Part shown: piece after piece, positions 8,810 to 17,271 of the stretch
Position numbering within the stretch: the stretch's first letter is position 1
Layout of the letters: every line of letters starts with the position of its first letter
Assembly (NCBI RefSeq): GCF_040448305.1
Contig: NZ_CP148752.1
Span: 5,929,501 to 5,993,500 of the forward strand
Direction of reading: 5' to 3'
Length of the DNA stretch: 64,000 nucleotides
DNA from: Pseudomonas fluorescens
GTDB lineage: Bacteria; Pseudomonadota; Gammaproteobacteria; Pseudomonadales; Pseudomonadaceae
The notes under the pieces: generated by a model
What the model saw: only the letters and a program-made list of their open reading frames with translations
Databases searched by the model: none
What the model was told of the DNA's origin: nothing
Position numbers and translations under genes: made by a program

Positions 8810-10060
8810 ATGCCCAGCCAAGAGCCCTTGCTGTTACGTCACCATCGCCCTTTTCTCGCGTTCTGGCTGGCCCGGGTCTTTACCGCCAGCGGCTTCCAGA
8901 TGCTCACCGTGGCCATCGGCTGGAACCTGTATCAATTGACCGGCAACGTGCTCGACCTGGGTCTGGTCGGCCTGGTCGAGTTCGCCCCGCGTGTACTGTT
9001 CATGCTGCACACCGGGCACGTCGCCGACCGCTATGACCGGCGCAAGGTCGCGGCGATCTGCCAGTTCCTGCAGGCGTTGATCGCCCTGTCGCTGGCCATC
9101 GGCAGCGCCACCGATCATGTCACCCGGGAAATGATCTTTATCCTGGCCTTCCTGCTCGGTGCCGCCCGTTCCTTTGAAATGCCGACCACCCAGGCCCTGC
9201 TGCCCAGTATCGTGCCCAGCGCGCTGTTTCCCCGTGCAGTGGCCGCCGCGCAATCGGCCCAGCAATCAGCCACCATCGTCGCCCCGGCCCTCGGCGGTTT
9301 GCTCTACGCCTTCGGCAGCGTGTGGGTGTATGGCCCGACGGTGCTGCTGTATGTCATCGCCTGTTCGCTGATGCTCAACCTGCCGGCCCGGCAAACCCCG
9401 CTGAACAAGGGCAAGGCCACTCTGGACTCACTGCTGGCGGGTATTCGCTTTATCCGCAGTCGTCCGGACATTCTCGGGGCGATCTCCCTCGATCTGTTCG
9501 CGGTGCTATTGGGTGGTGCGACGGCGCTGCTGCCGGTGTTCGCCAAGGACATTCTGCTGACCGGCCCGTGGGGGCTGGGCCTGCTGCGCTCGGCACCGGC
9601 GGTGGGCGCGCTACTGATGTCGCTGTTCCTAGCGCGGTTTGCCGTGGAGCGCAACGTCGGGCGGGTGATGTTCACCGCCGTGGGCATCTTCGGCGTGGCA
9701 ACCATCGCCTTCGGCCTGTCGACCTCGTTCTGGTTTTCCCTGGCGGTGTTGGTGGTGTTGGGCGCGGCAGACATGATCAGCATGGTGATCCGCGCCTCGT
9801 TCGTTCAACTGGAAACCCCGGACGAAATGCGCGGTCGGGTCAGCGCCGTCAATGGTCTGTTCATCGGTGCTTCGAATCAGTTGGGTGAATTCGAATCGGG
9901 CCTGACTGCCCACTGGTTTGGCACTGTGCCAGCCGTGGTCATGGGCGGGATCGGCACGCTGGTGGTGACCGGGGTGTGGGTCAAACTGTTCCCGACACTG
10001 GCCAGCCGCGATCGCATGCACGTGGCTAAAGATGAAGAGAAGGAAGAGGCGAAAGTCTAA
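8810..10060 (+). CDS. MFS exporter, EntS-like (MFS_3 family)
   Basis: A 416-residue, roughly 12-helix inner-membrane transporter. The N-terminal block HHRPFLAFWLARVFTASGFQMLTVAIGWNLYQLTG and the GHVADRYDRRKVA loop between helices 2 and 3 place it in the EntS/Bcr-like efflux branch of the major facilitator superfamily. ATG at 8810 is preferred over a TTG three codons earlier. No siderophore genes are nearby, so the substrate is unknown. It converges with the DJ-1 gene five bases away. Confidence 0.8.
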   Translation: MPSQEPLLLRHHRPFLAFWLARVFTASGFQMLTVAIGWNLYQLTGNVLDLGLVGLVEFAPRVLFMLHTGHVADRYDRRKVAAICQFLQALIALSLAIGSATDHVTREMIFILAFLLGAARSFEMPTTQALLPSIVPSALFPRAVAAAQSAQQSATIVAPALGGLLYAFGSVWVYGPTVLLYVIACSLMLNLPARQTPLNKGKATLDSLLAGIRFIRSRPDILGAISLDLFAVLLGGATALLPVFAKDILLTGPWGLGLLRSAPAVGALLMSLFLARFAVERNVGRVMFTAVGIFGVATIAFGLSTSFWFSLAVLVVLGAADMISMVIRASFVQLETPDEMRGRVSAVNGLFIGASNQLGEFESGLTAHWFGTVPAVVMGGIGTLVVTGVWVKLFPTLASRDRMHVAKDEEKEEAKV

Positions 10061-10065
10061 GCAGG

Positions 10066-10617
10066 CTAAACCAACAACTCCCCCGCCACCGCTGTACTGA
10101 TGGCTTTACCGCAGAGTTGCTCCACCAGCGCCAGGGCAAACGCCAAAGCGGCGCCTGAGCCTTGGGCCGTGATGCAATTGCCGTCGACCACCACCGGTTG
10201 ATCGACGAAGGTACAGCCCGACAGTTGATGGCTGGCCGAGGGCAGGCAGGTCATGCGCCGTTGACGCAATACGCCAAAGGCCTGCAGCGCCACGGCTGGC
10301 GCTTCGGCGATACCGGCGAACAGGCGACCGGCTGCCGCCTGATCCTTGATCAATTGTTGCAAGGGTTGGTGTGCTGCCAGGTGCTGCGAACCCACCGCAC
10401 CTCCCGGCAAGGCAATCAGGTCGAAGGGTTGCGCCAGCAAGTCCACCAGCATCGCATCGGACGTCAGGCGAGTGCCGCGGGCGCAGGTGAGCATGCGCCG
10501 CCCTTCGATACTGGCCACCACCACTTCTACTTTGGCGCGGCGCAGTACGTCGATCAGGGTCACGGTTTGCAGGTCGTCGGTGCCCTCGGCAAGGGCAATC
10601 AAGGCTCTAAAGGTCAT
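10066..10617 (-). CDS. DJ-1/PfpI (ThiJ) family protein without the nucleophilic Cys
   Basis: A 183-residue single-domain class I glutamine amidotransferase-like fold. The family core is evident: ALAEGTDDLQTVTLIDVLRRA (YajL/DJ-1 N-terminus), FDLIALPGG, and the nucleophile elbow. At the elbow, where YajL and DJ-1 read AICA, this protein reads FAGIAEAPA, so the catalytic Cys is an Ala (about A104), followed by Glu. The codon is GCC on the coding strand, not an ambiguous read. It is therefore unlikely to act as a Cys-dependent deglycase or chaperone in the usual way. Start at MTFRALIAL; the longer frame upstream overlaps the DUF4879 gene. Confidence 0.82.
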   Translation of the reverse strand: MTFRALIALAEGTDDLQTVTLIDVLRRAKVEVVVASIEGRRMLTCARGTRLTSDAMLVDLLAQPFDLIALPGGAVGSQHLAAHQPLQQLIKDQAAAGRLFAGIAEAPAVALQAFGVLRQRRMTCLPSASHQLSGCTFVDQPVVVDGNCITAQGSGAALAFALALVEQLCGKAISTAVAGELLV

Positions 10618-10685
10618 CAGGTATTGTCCACGGAATGATCTTTTAAGCGTAGTCAGCTTTCCCGACCCTTGTTCGAGGCGTGTGT

Positions 10686-11132
10686 TTACTTGATGTAAAG
10701 CTGCGTCGACATCGTGTTGCCGGGCGCGTTGATCGAGGTATTGCTGAAGGTCAACGTGCCTTCCTGCTTGCCCGCCAGATTGAGGGCGTACAAATAGCCG
10801 ACGGTTTTTTCCCCGGGGGTGCAACTGGTCAGGTTGCCGTTCTTGAACGCGCAAACCGGCGTCCGTGTGCCGTTCACCTCGAAACCGTCGAGGGCGACAT
10901 GGGCCTCACGCCCGTAACCCACCTCCAGCACGTACACCGTGATGTTCGGGCCATTGTGATCGCAGCGCGTCCGGGTTTGCCCTTCGTCGATGTTCTCGAC
11001 ACCACAGGACGGCGACGCGACTTTGAGTACTTTCAATTGCGTCAGTGGCGCAGCAGAGGCCGCCACGGCCGTTTGAGTCCCGAGAAACAACGCCACCCAT
11101 GCTCCGAAGGCGGCAACCAGACGCTTTTTCAT
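10686..11132 (-). CDS. Secreted DUF4879 protein (YolA-like)
   Basis: A 148-residue protein with a clear Sec signal peptide (MKKRLVAAFGAWVALFLGTQ, cleavage likely after TAVAA around residue 25). The mature part carries paired cysteines (SPSCGVENIDEG, TRTRCDHNG, TPVCAFKN, LTSCTPGEK) that could form two disulfides. The family resembles the secreted YolA/YobB-type proteins of Bacillus, whose function is not known. It is monocistronic and lies divergent from the purine permease. Family assignment is from memory of the sequence pattern. Confidence 0.7.
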   Translation of the reverse strand: MKKRLVAAFGAWVALFLGTQTAVAASAAPLTQLKVLKVASPSCGVENIDEGQTRTRCDHNGPNITVYVLEVGYGREAHVALDGFEVNGTRTPVCAFKNGNLTSCTPGEKTVGYLYALNLAGKQEGTLTFSNTSINAPGNTMSTQLYIK

Positions 11133-11354
11133 GCAGGACCCATCCACCCCAAAAAACCAGCGCGCAGTATGGCGCACTTGGCTTTGTCGCAAAACATCGA
11201 CGACGATCACCGCCAAAGCAGCCATATTCCCAAGCTACTGGTATGATGCGCGGCTTTTTCCGGCCCACAGTAATTTCCAGGCGCGCTCTGCTGCCTGTGC
11301 TTTGCTGTTGAGGTCGATACATTCACGGCGCCCGGCGCGCCACGGGGAGCAGAC

Positions 11355-12650
11355 ATGCTGGAAAGGCTGTTTCAACTCAAGGCACACAACACCAACGTGC
11401 GGACCGAGATTCTGGCGGGCGTCACGACCTTTTTGGCCATGGCCTACATTCTGTTCGTCAACCCGAGCATCCTCGGCGAGACCGGCATGGACAAGGGCGC
11501 GGTGTTCGTCGCCACCTGTCTGGCCGCCGCCATCGGCTCGACGACCATGGGCCTGATCGCCAACTACCCGATCGCCCTCGCACCGGGCATGGGCCTGAAC
11601 GCCTTCTTTACCTACACCGTGGTCCTGCACATGGGCCATACCTGGCAAGTGGCGCTCGGCGCGGTGTTCATCTCGGCGGTGTGTTTCTTCCTGCTGTCGA
11701 TCTTCCGCATCCGTGAATGGATCATCAACAGCATCCCGCTGCCGCTGCGCTCGGCGATTGCCGCCGGCATCGGCCTGTTCCTGGCACTGATCGCCCTGCA
11801 CAACGCCGGCATCGTGGTCAGCAACCCGGCGACCATGGTCGGCCTCGGTGACCTGAAACAACCGGCTCCGATCCTCGCTACCCTCGGTTTTGCCCTGATC
11901 GTCGCCCTCGAAGCCCTTGCCGTGCGCGGCGCAGTGCTGATCGGCATTCTGGTGGTGACCATCATTTCCATCGTGATGGGCTTCACCCCATTCGGCGGCG
12001 TGATGTCGATGCCGCCGTCCCTGGCCCCGACTTTCCTGCAACTGGACATCAAGGGTGCGCTGGACATCGGTCTGGTCAGCGTTATCTTCGCCTTCCTGTT
12101 CGTCGACCTGTTCGACAACTCCGGCACCCTGATCGGTGTGGCCAAGCGCGCCGGTCTGATGCGCAAAGACGGCCACATGCCGAAAATGGGCCGCGCGCTG
12201 ATCGCCGACAGCACCGCAGCCATGGCCGGTTCCCTGCTGGGCACTTCGACCACCACCAGCTACATCGAATCCGCCGCCGGCGTGAGTGCCGGTGGCCGCA
12301 CCGGCCTGACCGCCATCGTAGTGGCGTTCCTGTTCCTGCTGGCGCTGTTCTTCTCGCCACTGGCCGCCAGCGTTCCGGCCTTCGCCACCGCACCGGCACT
12401 GCTGTTCGTCGCCGTGCTGATGACATCCGGCCTGGCCGAAATAGACTGGGACGACATTACCGTCGCCGCGCCGGTGGTGATCACCGCGCTGGCAATGCCG
12501 TTCACTTACTCCATCGCCAATGGCATCGCCTTCGGTTTCATTTCCTGGACCGCCATCAAGCTGATGTCCGGTCGCGGCCGTGAGCTGAACCCGGCGCTGG
12601 TGATCCTGTCGATTCTGTTCGTGATCAAGCTGGGTTGGTTCAACGCATGA
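11355..12650 (+). CDS. NCS2 purine permease (AzgA/AdeP-like)
   Basis: A 431-residue inner-membrane purine importer, probably for adenine, guanine or hypoxanthine with proton symport. The N-terminus HNTNVRTEILAGVTTFLAMAYILFVNP and ANYPIALAPGMGLNAFFTYTVV are characteristic of the AzgA branch of NCS2. GTSTTTSYIESAAGVSAGGRTG is the conserved NCS2 signature near the substrate site. Its stop codon overlaps the trmA start (ATGA), indicating a two-gene operon. Exact purine specificity cannot be read from sequence. Confidence 0.88.
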   Translation: MLERLFQLKAHNTNVRTEILAGVTTFLAMAYILFVNPSILGETGMDKGAVFVATCLAAAIGSTTMGLIANYPIALAPGMGLNAFFTYTVVLHMGHTWQVALGAVFISAVCFFLLSIFRIREWIINSIPLPLRSAIAAGIGLFLALIALHNAGIVVSNPATMVGLGDLKQPAPILATLGFALIVALEALAVRGAVLIGILVVTIISIVMGFTPFGGVMSMPPSLAPTFLQLDIKGALDIGLVSVIFAFLFVDLFDNSGTLIGVAKRAGLMRKDGHMPKMGRALIADSTAAMAGSLLGTSTTTSYIESAAGVSAGGRTGLTAIVVAFLFLLALFFSPLAASVPAFATAPALLFVAVLMTSGLAEIDWDDITVAAPVVITALAMPFTYSIANGIAFGFISWTAIKLMSGRGRELNPALVILSILFVIKLGWFNA

Positions 12651-13726
12651 CTTTTGATTCCCAGGCCTACGCCGTTCAGCTCGAAGAAAAGATCACGCGC
12701 TTGCGTGACCTGCTGGCCCCGTTCGATGCACCGGAGCCAGCCGTTTTCGATTCGCCGCTGCAGAACTTCCGCCTGCGCGCCGAGTTCCGCCTGTGGCGCG
12801 AGGCCGGCGAGCGTCACTACGCGATGTTTTCCCAGGAAGACAAACGCACGCCAATCCTGATCGAAGAGTTCCCGATCGCCAGCCTGCGCATCAACCAGTT
12901 GATGCCGCAGCTGAAGGCAGCGTGGCAAGCGAGTGCGCCCCTGAGCCACAAGCTGTTCCAGGTGGAGTTCCTGACCACTCTGGCCGGCGACGCGATGATC
13001 ACCCTGTGCTATCACCGCCCGCTGGACGAGCACTGGCATGCGGCGGCGTCGAAACTCGCGGCCGACCTGAACGTCAGCATCATCGGCCGCTCCAAGGGCA
13101 AGCGCGAAGTCATCGGTCACGATTACGTGGTCGAGAAGCTGGAAGTCGGCGGCCGCACCTTCAGCTATCGCCAGCCCGAAGGCGCGTTCACCCAGCCCAA
13201 CGGCACGGTGAACCAGAAGATGCTCAACTGGGCATACGATGCGCTTGGCGATCGCTCCGATGATTTGCTGGAGCTGTATTGCGGCAACGGCAACTTCACC
13301 CTGCCGCTCGCCACCCGCGTGCGCAAAGTGCTGGCCACCGAAATCAGCAAGACCTCGGTCAACGCAGCGCTGAGCAACCTCAGCGAAAACGCGGTGGATA
13401 ACGTCACCCTGGTGCGTTTGTCCGCTGAAGAGCTGACCGAAGCCCTGAATGAAGTGCGCCCGTTCCGGCGCCTGCATGGCATCGACCTCAAGAGCTACGA
13501 GTTCGGCAGCGTGTTCGTCGACCCGCCCCGTGCCGGCATGGACCCGGACACCTGCGAGCTGACCCGGCGCTTCGACAACATCCTGTACATCTCCTGCAAC
13601 CCGGAGACCCTGGCAGCCAACATCGCCCAACTGCACGACACCCACCGCATCACCCAATGCGCGATGTTCGACCAGTTCCCGTGGACCCATCACATGGAAT
13701 CCGGGGTGATGCTGACCCGGCGTTGA
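12647..13726 (+). CDS. trmA: tRNA (uracil-54-C5)-methyltransferase
   Basis: A 359-residue SAM-dependent enzyme that makes m5U54 in the T loop of tRNA. Landmarks: QNFRLRAEFRLWRE near the N-terminus, SAM motif LELYCGNGNFTLPLA around residue 205, and the catalytic Cys in LYISCNPETLAAN with the upstream FVDPPRAGMD. No N-terminal TRAM domain, as expected for TrmA. ATG overlaps the stop of the permease gene (ATGA), so translation is probably coupled. Confidence 0.95.
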   Translation: MTFDSQAYAVQLEEKITRLRDLLAPFDAPEPAVFDSPLQNFRLRAEFRLWREAGERHYAMFSQEDKRTPILIEEFPIASLRINQLMPQLKAAWQASAPLSHKLFQVEFLTTLAGDAMITLCYHRPLDEHWHAAASKLAADLNVSIIGRSKGKREVIGHDYVVEKLEVGGRTFSYRQPEGAFTQPNGTVNQKMLNWAYDALGDRSDDLLELYCGNGNFTLPLATRVRKVLATEISKTSVNAALSNLSENAVDNVTLVRLSAEELTEALNEVRPFRRLHGIDLKSYEFGSVFVDPPRAGMDPDTCELTRRFDNILYISCNPETLAANIAQLHDTHRITQCAMFDQFPWTHHMESGVMLTRR

Positions 13727-13740
13727 TGGCGCCTGCCAGG

Positions 13741-13775
13741 CACAAAAAAGCCGTCTTCACGACGGCTTTTTTGTG
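13741..13775. terminator. Bidirectional intrinsic terminator trmA/DUF2442
   Basis: CACAAAAAAGCCGTC-TTCA-GACGGCTTTTTTGTG-like perfect hairpin with A and T tracts on both sides, between convergent genes. It overlaps the last codons of the DUF2442 gene. Confidence 0.9.
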
Positions 13776-14227
13776 GGTACCTGCAAGACAACATCGACCT
13801 TGCGCGGGCGCCCGCCTTTCCTGCCGTTGGCCCGCGCAGCTTCAGACTTTGCGGCGCTGCTCTGGCGACCATTGCGCGAAGCGACGACCGAGGTCGCCAT
13901 GGCCATCAGCGGCTTGCTCGCAGAAATCATCCCGGCGATGGATACATGCAGGTCCTTACCTTCATGGCACAGGGCAGTACCCGCGTAGCCGACAGTCAGA
14001 CTGGCGAAGTCCCCGCCCTCAAAATCATCGAACTCCGGATAGTTGGCCACGGGCAACAATACGCCGCTGCCGTCTTCGAAGCTGACGGCCAGACAGGGGG
14101 CCAGGTAGGTAACCGCTGTCGCTTGCAGGCTATTTTTTCTACGTAGTTCGCCACGTTCAATGGCTTTGTCCAGGCTACTTTCCGTAACGGGACTATCGAC
14201 CTGAACCTTGGCTTTTATCGTTTTCAT
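13757..14227 (-). CDS. DUF2442 protein with basic AT-hook-like tail
   Basis: A 156-residue protein. The middle (about 45-85, AVSFEDGSGVLLPVANYPEF) matches DUF2442, a small beta-alpha fold found with DUF4160 proteins. The C-terminus from about residue 115 is rich in Ala, Arg, Lys and Gly and includes RKGGRPRK, a DNA-binding-like AT-hook pattern. Its ATG overlaps the stop of the DUF4160 gene by 4 bp, so the two are made together. Function unknown; arrangement resembles a toxin-antitoxin pair but this is not demonstrated. Confidence 0.72.
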   Translation of the reverse strand: MKTIKAKVQVDSPVTESSLDKAIERGELRRKNSLQATAVTYLAPCLAVSFEDGSGVLLPVANYPEFDDFEGGDFASLTVGYAGTALCHEGKDLHVSIAGMISASKPLMAMATSVVASRNGRQSSAAKSEAARANGRKGGRPRKVDVVLQVPTKKPS

Positions 14228-14652
14228 AATTCGATCTCCACACCTTCCTGTGCACCTATCAGGGACAGCAACGTCTTGTTCGATTCAGGTTCGTAGCAAG
14301 CCGATCCAATCATATTGGTGGTACTGACAACCCTTTTCACCACAACGACTTCGTTGCTTTGCCAGTCCCACAGTTGATTATCAAGACAGGCTGTTTGTAA
14401 TTTTCGCCACCAGATGCCCCGGGCGCGCCGCAAATGGGCAGGTTGCTGGAGCGATTGGCGCAATCCCTCAAGCACCGCCAACGGTGGCCGACGCGATAGC
14501 GGAACTACATCCCAGAGCTCGACACCGTTGTGCCAAAAGCTGAACCTGAATCTCGCACTCCACGTACCCGCCTCCACATGCGCATGAGGCGGACAATGCT
14601 CGTCTCGCAACATGATCACTACCGACAGTCCTTTGTAATTGCATACCTTCAT
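14224..14652 (-). CDS. DUF4160 protein
   Basis: A 142-residue protein whose N-terminal 55 residues hold the DUF4160 signature: a short beta strand followed by RDEHCPPHAHVE, where DHxPPHxHV is the conserved core. The rest (RRARGIWWRKLQTACLDNQLWDWQS) is basic and Trp-rich and not typical of the short DUF4160 proteins. First gene of the overlapping DUF4160/DUF2442 pair. A TAACC/GGTTA inverted repeat at 14655-14673 lies right upstream. Function unknown. Confidence 0.7.
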   Translation of the reverse strand: MKVCNYKGLSVVIMLRDEHCPPHAHVEAGTWSARFRFSFWHNGVELWDVVPLSRRPPLAVLEGLRQSLQQPAHLRRARGIWWRKLQTACLDNQLWDWQSNEVVVVKRVVSTTNMIGSACYEPESNKTLLSLIGAQEGVEIEL

Positions 14653-14654
14653 GC

Positions 14655-14673
14655 TAACCCATCCGTTAGGTTA
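14655..14673. promoter_or_regulatory. Inverted repeat before DUF4160 gene
   Basis: TAACC-N9-GGTTA immediately upstream of the start codon, overlapping the likely ribosome binding region; could be an autoregulatory operator of the gene pair. Confidence 0.35.
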
Positions 14674-14878
14674 ATGAATCCGAGAATTCGGCATTCCCTG
14701 GAAAACCCGACCGCTGGCATCGGCCGTCGAATCATTTCTTGCGTCCTCAGGCTAGCGTCCTGGCGTTTCCCGGCCCTGCGGAACACCACGCAAAATGGTA
14801 AGAAATCCTTTCATTACGGCGCTGGCACCTGATAAATACTGATCCAGTATCTTCATCTGATCCCCGGTGTAATCAATC

Positions 14879-15790
14879 ATGCAGCGACAATTCGACGATC
14901 TTCAGTTGGGCAGCATTGAGCTGTTTTGCCTGGCCGCCGAGGCCGGCAGTTTTACTGCCGCGGCGCTGGTGGCGGGTGTCACCCCCGCGGCCGTGAGCCG
15001 TTCGGTGTCGCGCATGGAGGAGCGCCTGGGCGTGCGTCTGTTTGCGCGCACCACCCGCAGCGTGAAGCTGACCGACAGTGGCCGCCGCTATTACGAGGAG
15101 TGCCGCTTGGCCCTGGCGCAACTGATCGAGGCCCAGCGCGAGGTGATGGGCCAGCAGCAAGTGCCTTCCGGTACCTTGCGCATCAGTATTCCGACCACCT
15201 ACGCGCATCATCGAATCCTGCCTTTGTTGCCCGAATTTCGGGCGCGCTATCCGGCGGTGAAGGTCGAGTCGCACATCAGTAATCGCAACATCGATTTCGT
15301 CGGCGAAGGCTACGACATGGCGATTCGCGTGCGAGCCATCCCGGATTCCGGCCTGATCGCCCGACCGTTGGAAGATGCCGCCCTGGTGATGATCGCCAGC
15401 CCTGATTACCTGAAACGGGCCGGCATTCCGCAAACCCTCGACGACCTCGAAAACCACGAATGCATCCAGTACGAATTGCCCAGCAGCGGCCGGCGCATTG
15501 CCTGGCTGTTCAACGATGAAGGCGTGCCCCGGGAGATTCTGGCCGAGGGCAGCCTCAGCTGTTCCGACGATGTGCTGGGCGGTGTCACCTTGGCCAAACA
15601 CGGGGCGGGGTTGTTTCAGACCTATCGTTTTATCGTGGAAAAGGAACTGGCCGACGGCTCGCTGGTGGAAGTGCTCAAGCCCTATGGCGGGCGGTCGCGG
15701 CCGTTTACCTTGCTGTACCCGCAAAGTCGTCATGTACCGCTGCGCTTGAGGGCGTTTATCGATTTCCTTGTGGAGCACCTGCCGCGCTGA
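14879..15790 (+). CDS. LysR-family transcriptional regulator (CrgA-like)
   Basis: A 303-residue regulator with an N-terminal winged helix-turn-helix (about 1-65: FCLAAEAGSFTAAALVAGVTPAAVSRSVSRMEERLGVRLF) and a periplasmic-binding-protein-like effector domain from about residue 95. It is just upstream of and co-directional with aroQ, and divergent from the DUF4160 gene. It may control the shikimate-quinate genes, but a TetR protein and IclR-like site in the cluster are stronger candidates. Confidence 0.88.
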   Translation: MQRQFDDLQLGSIELFCLAAEAGSFTAAALVAGVTPAAVSRSVSRMEERLGVRLFARTTRSVKLTDSGRRYYEECRLALAQLIEAQREVMGQQQVPSGTLRISIPTTYAHHRILPLLPEFRARYPAVKVESHISNRNIDFVGEGYDMAIRVRAIPDSGLIARPLEDAALVMIASPDYLKRAGIPQTLDDLENHECIQYELPSSGRRIAWLFNDEGVPREILAEGSLSCSDDVLGGVTLAKHGAGLFQTYRFIVEKELADGSLVEVLKPYGGRSRPFTLLYPQSRHVPLRLRAFIDFLVEHLPR

Positions 15791-15844
15791 CCTGCGAAAG
15801 TGTCCGATCACCGCCCACAAACAGCCTGTGCGTCGTCACTTCAA

Positions 15845-15871
15845 TTGACCAAATTAACTAGTTAGTACAAT
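15845..15871 (+). promoter_or_regulatory. Candidate aroQ promoter
   Basis: TTGACC (15845-15850) and TACAAT (15866-15871) with a 15-bp spacer, about 60 bp before the aroQ start. The putative TetR operator lies over the spacer and -10 region, as expected for repression. Confidence 0.45.
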
Positions 15872-15874
15872 TTA
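15855..15874 (+). promoter_or_regulatory. Putative TetR operator, copy 1 (aroQ)
   Basis: TAACTAGTTAGTACAATTTA is 17/20 identical to a motif in the quiC/MFS divergent region (20049-20068, opposite strand). It contains the palindrome TAACTAGTTA. Two such copies flanking a cluster that encodes one TetR repressor make it the likely operator. Confidence 0.6.
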
Positions 15875-15930
15875 TCTCCACAGGCTGAAGTCCTCGGCCG
15901 ATTCCAAAAATAATAAGTGGAGAGATTCCG

Positions 15931-16371
15931 ATGTCCCCTATCGTTCTGGTGCTCAACGGCCCGAACCTGAACCTGCTCGGTACCCGTGAACCGGCGACTT
16001 ACGGCCACGAAACCCTGGCAGACATTTCGGTCCTGTGCGCACGTACCGCCGAAGAATTCGGCCTGGCAGTGGAGTTTCGTCAGACCAACCATGAAGGCGA
16101 ATTGCTCGACTGGATTCACGCCGCCCGCGGCCGCTGCGCCGGGATCGTCATCAATCCTGCCGCGTGGACCCACACCTCCGTTGCGATCCGCGATGCCCTG
16201 GTCGCCAGCGAACTGCCGGTGATCGAAGTCCACCTGTCCAACGTCCACGCCCGCGAACCCTTCCGCCACCATTCCTTCGTTTCAGCCATTGCCACCGCCG
16301 TGCTGGCCGGTTTTGGCAGTCATGGCTATCGCCTGGCGCTGGAACACTTCAGTCATCGTTTGAAGGGGTGA
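15931..16371 (+). CDS. aroQ: Type II 3-dehydroquinate dehydratase
   Basis: A 146-residue dodecameric-type dehydratase interconverting 3-dehydroquinate and 3-dehydroshikimate. Conserved pieces: NGPNLNLLGTREPATYG near residue 8 with catalytic Arg and Tyr, NPAAWTHTSVAIRDAL, and EVHLSNVHAREPFRHHS with the catalytic His. Next to a shikimate/quinate dehydrogenase and a catabolic dehydratase, it is probably the degradative isozyme; the biosynthetic copy would be elsewhere. Translation with the next gene is tightly spaced. Confidence 0.95.
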   Translation: MSPIVLVLNGPNLNLLGTREPATYGHETLADISVLCARTAEEFGLAVEFRQTNHEGELLDWIHAARGRCAGIVINPAAWTHTSVAIRDALVASELPVIEVHLSNVHAREPFRHHSFVSAIATAVLAGFGSHGYRLALEHFSHRLKG

Positions 16372-16376
16372 TCGCC

Positions 16377-17231
16377 GTGACTCAGAACCACGTGATACTG
16401 GCCGGGCTGATTGGCGCCGGCATCCAGGCTTCCCGCACACCGGCCATGCACGAGCATGAAGGCGATGCCCAGGGGCTGCGCTACCTCTATCGCCTGATTG
16501 ATCTTGATCAGTTGAAACTCGACAGCAACGCCCTGCCCGACCTGTTGATGGCTGCCGAGCGCATGAACTTCACCGGGCTGAACATCACCTTTCCATGCAA
16601 ACAGGCGATCATCCCGCTGCTCGACGAACTCTCGCCGGAGGCCCGCGGCATCGGTGCGGTCAACACAGTGGTGCTCAAGGATGGCAAACGCATCGGCCAC
16701 AACACCGACTGCCTGGGCTTTGCCGAGGGCTTTCGCCGGGGTTTGAAAGGCGTTGCCGTTGAACGTGTCGTACAGATGGGCGCCGGCGGCGCAGGTGCGG
16801 CGGTGGCCCACGCGTTGTTGAGCGAAGGCGTACAACAGCTGAGCATTTTTGACGTGGACATCCGCCGCGCCCAGGATCTGGCTGACAATCTCAATCAGCA
16901 TTTCGGCGTCGCTCGAGCAGTGGCCGGGTATGACCTGCCCAACGCCATGGCACAGGCAGATGGCCTGGTGAACACCACGCCGATGGGCATGAAAAAGCTG
17001 CCGGGCATGCCGGTGCCGGTCGAGCTGCTGCGGGCCGAATTGTGGGTGGCGGAGATCGTTTACTTCCCGCTGGAAACCGAACTGCTGCGCAACGCCCGCG
17101 CTCTCGGTTGCCGGACGCTGGACGGCGGCAACATGGCGGTGTTTCAGGCGGTGAAGGCGTTCGAGTTGTTCAGCGGCGTGGTGCCGGATGCCCAGCGGAT
17201 GCTTGAGCATTTTCAGAGCATGAATGAATGA
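16377..17231 (+). CDS. NAD-type shikimate/quinate dehydrogenase
   Basis: A 284-residue AroE-family dehydrogenase. Catalytic Lys and Asp are seen as K75 (ITFPCKQ) and D111 (GHNTDCLG); the Rossmann loop is GAGGAGAAVAHAL. After the second strand it has acidic FDVDIRR rather than the NRT-like basic motif of NADP-dependent AroE, pointing to NAD. Substrate Ser-x-Ser is Ser-x-Thr (S19, T21). These two traits and the location beside aroQ and quiC indicate a catabolic enzyme oxidising shikimate or quinate. GTG start at 16377 is preferred for spacing to AAGGGG; GTG at 16368 overlapping the aroQ stop is the alternative. Confidence 0.88.
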   Translation: MTQNHVILAGLIGAGIQASRTPAMHEHEGDAQGLRYLYRLIDLDQLKLDSNALPDLLMAAERMNFTGLNITFPCKQAIIPLLDELSPEARGIGAVNTVVLKDGKRIGHNTDCLGFAEGFRRGLKGVAVERVVQMGAGGAGAAVAHALLSEGVQQLSIFDVDIRRAQDLADNLNQHFGVARAVAGYDLPNAMAQADGLVNTTPMGMKKLPGMPVPVELLRAELWVAEIVYFPLETELLRNARALGCRTLDGGNMAVFQAVKAFELFSGVVPDAQRMLEHFQSMNE

Positions 17232-17241
17232 CTGAATAAGT

Positions 17242-17268
17242 GAGGTGAGAGGGCAACCCCCTCACCTC
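17242..17268. terminator. Hairpin between convergent dehydrogenase and TetR genes
   Basis: GAGGTGAG-A-GGG-CAA-CCC-C-CTCACCTC, an 11-pair stem with one mismatch. It has no long T run, but its place between two convergent stop codons suggests termination of both transcripts. Confidence 0.6.
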
Positions 17269-17271
17269 GCC

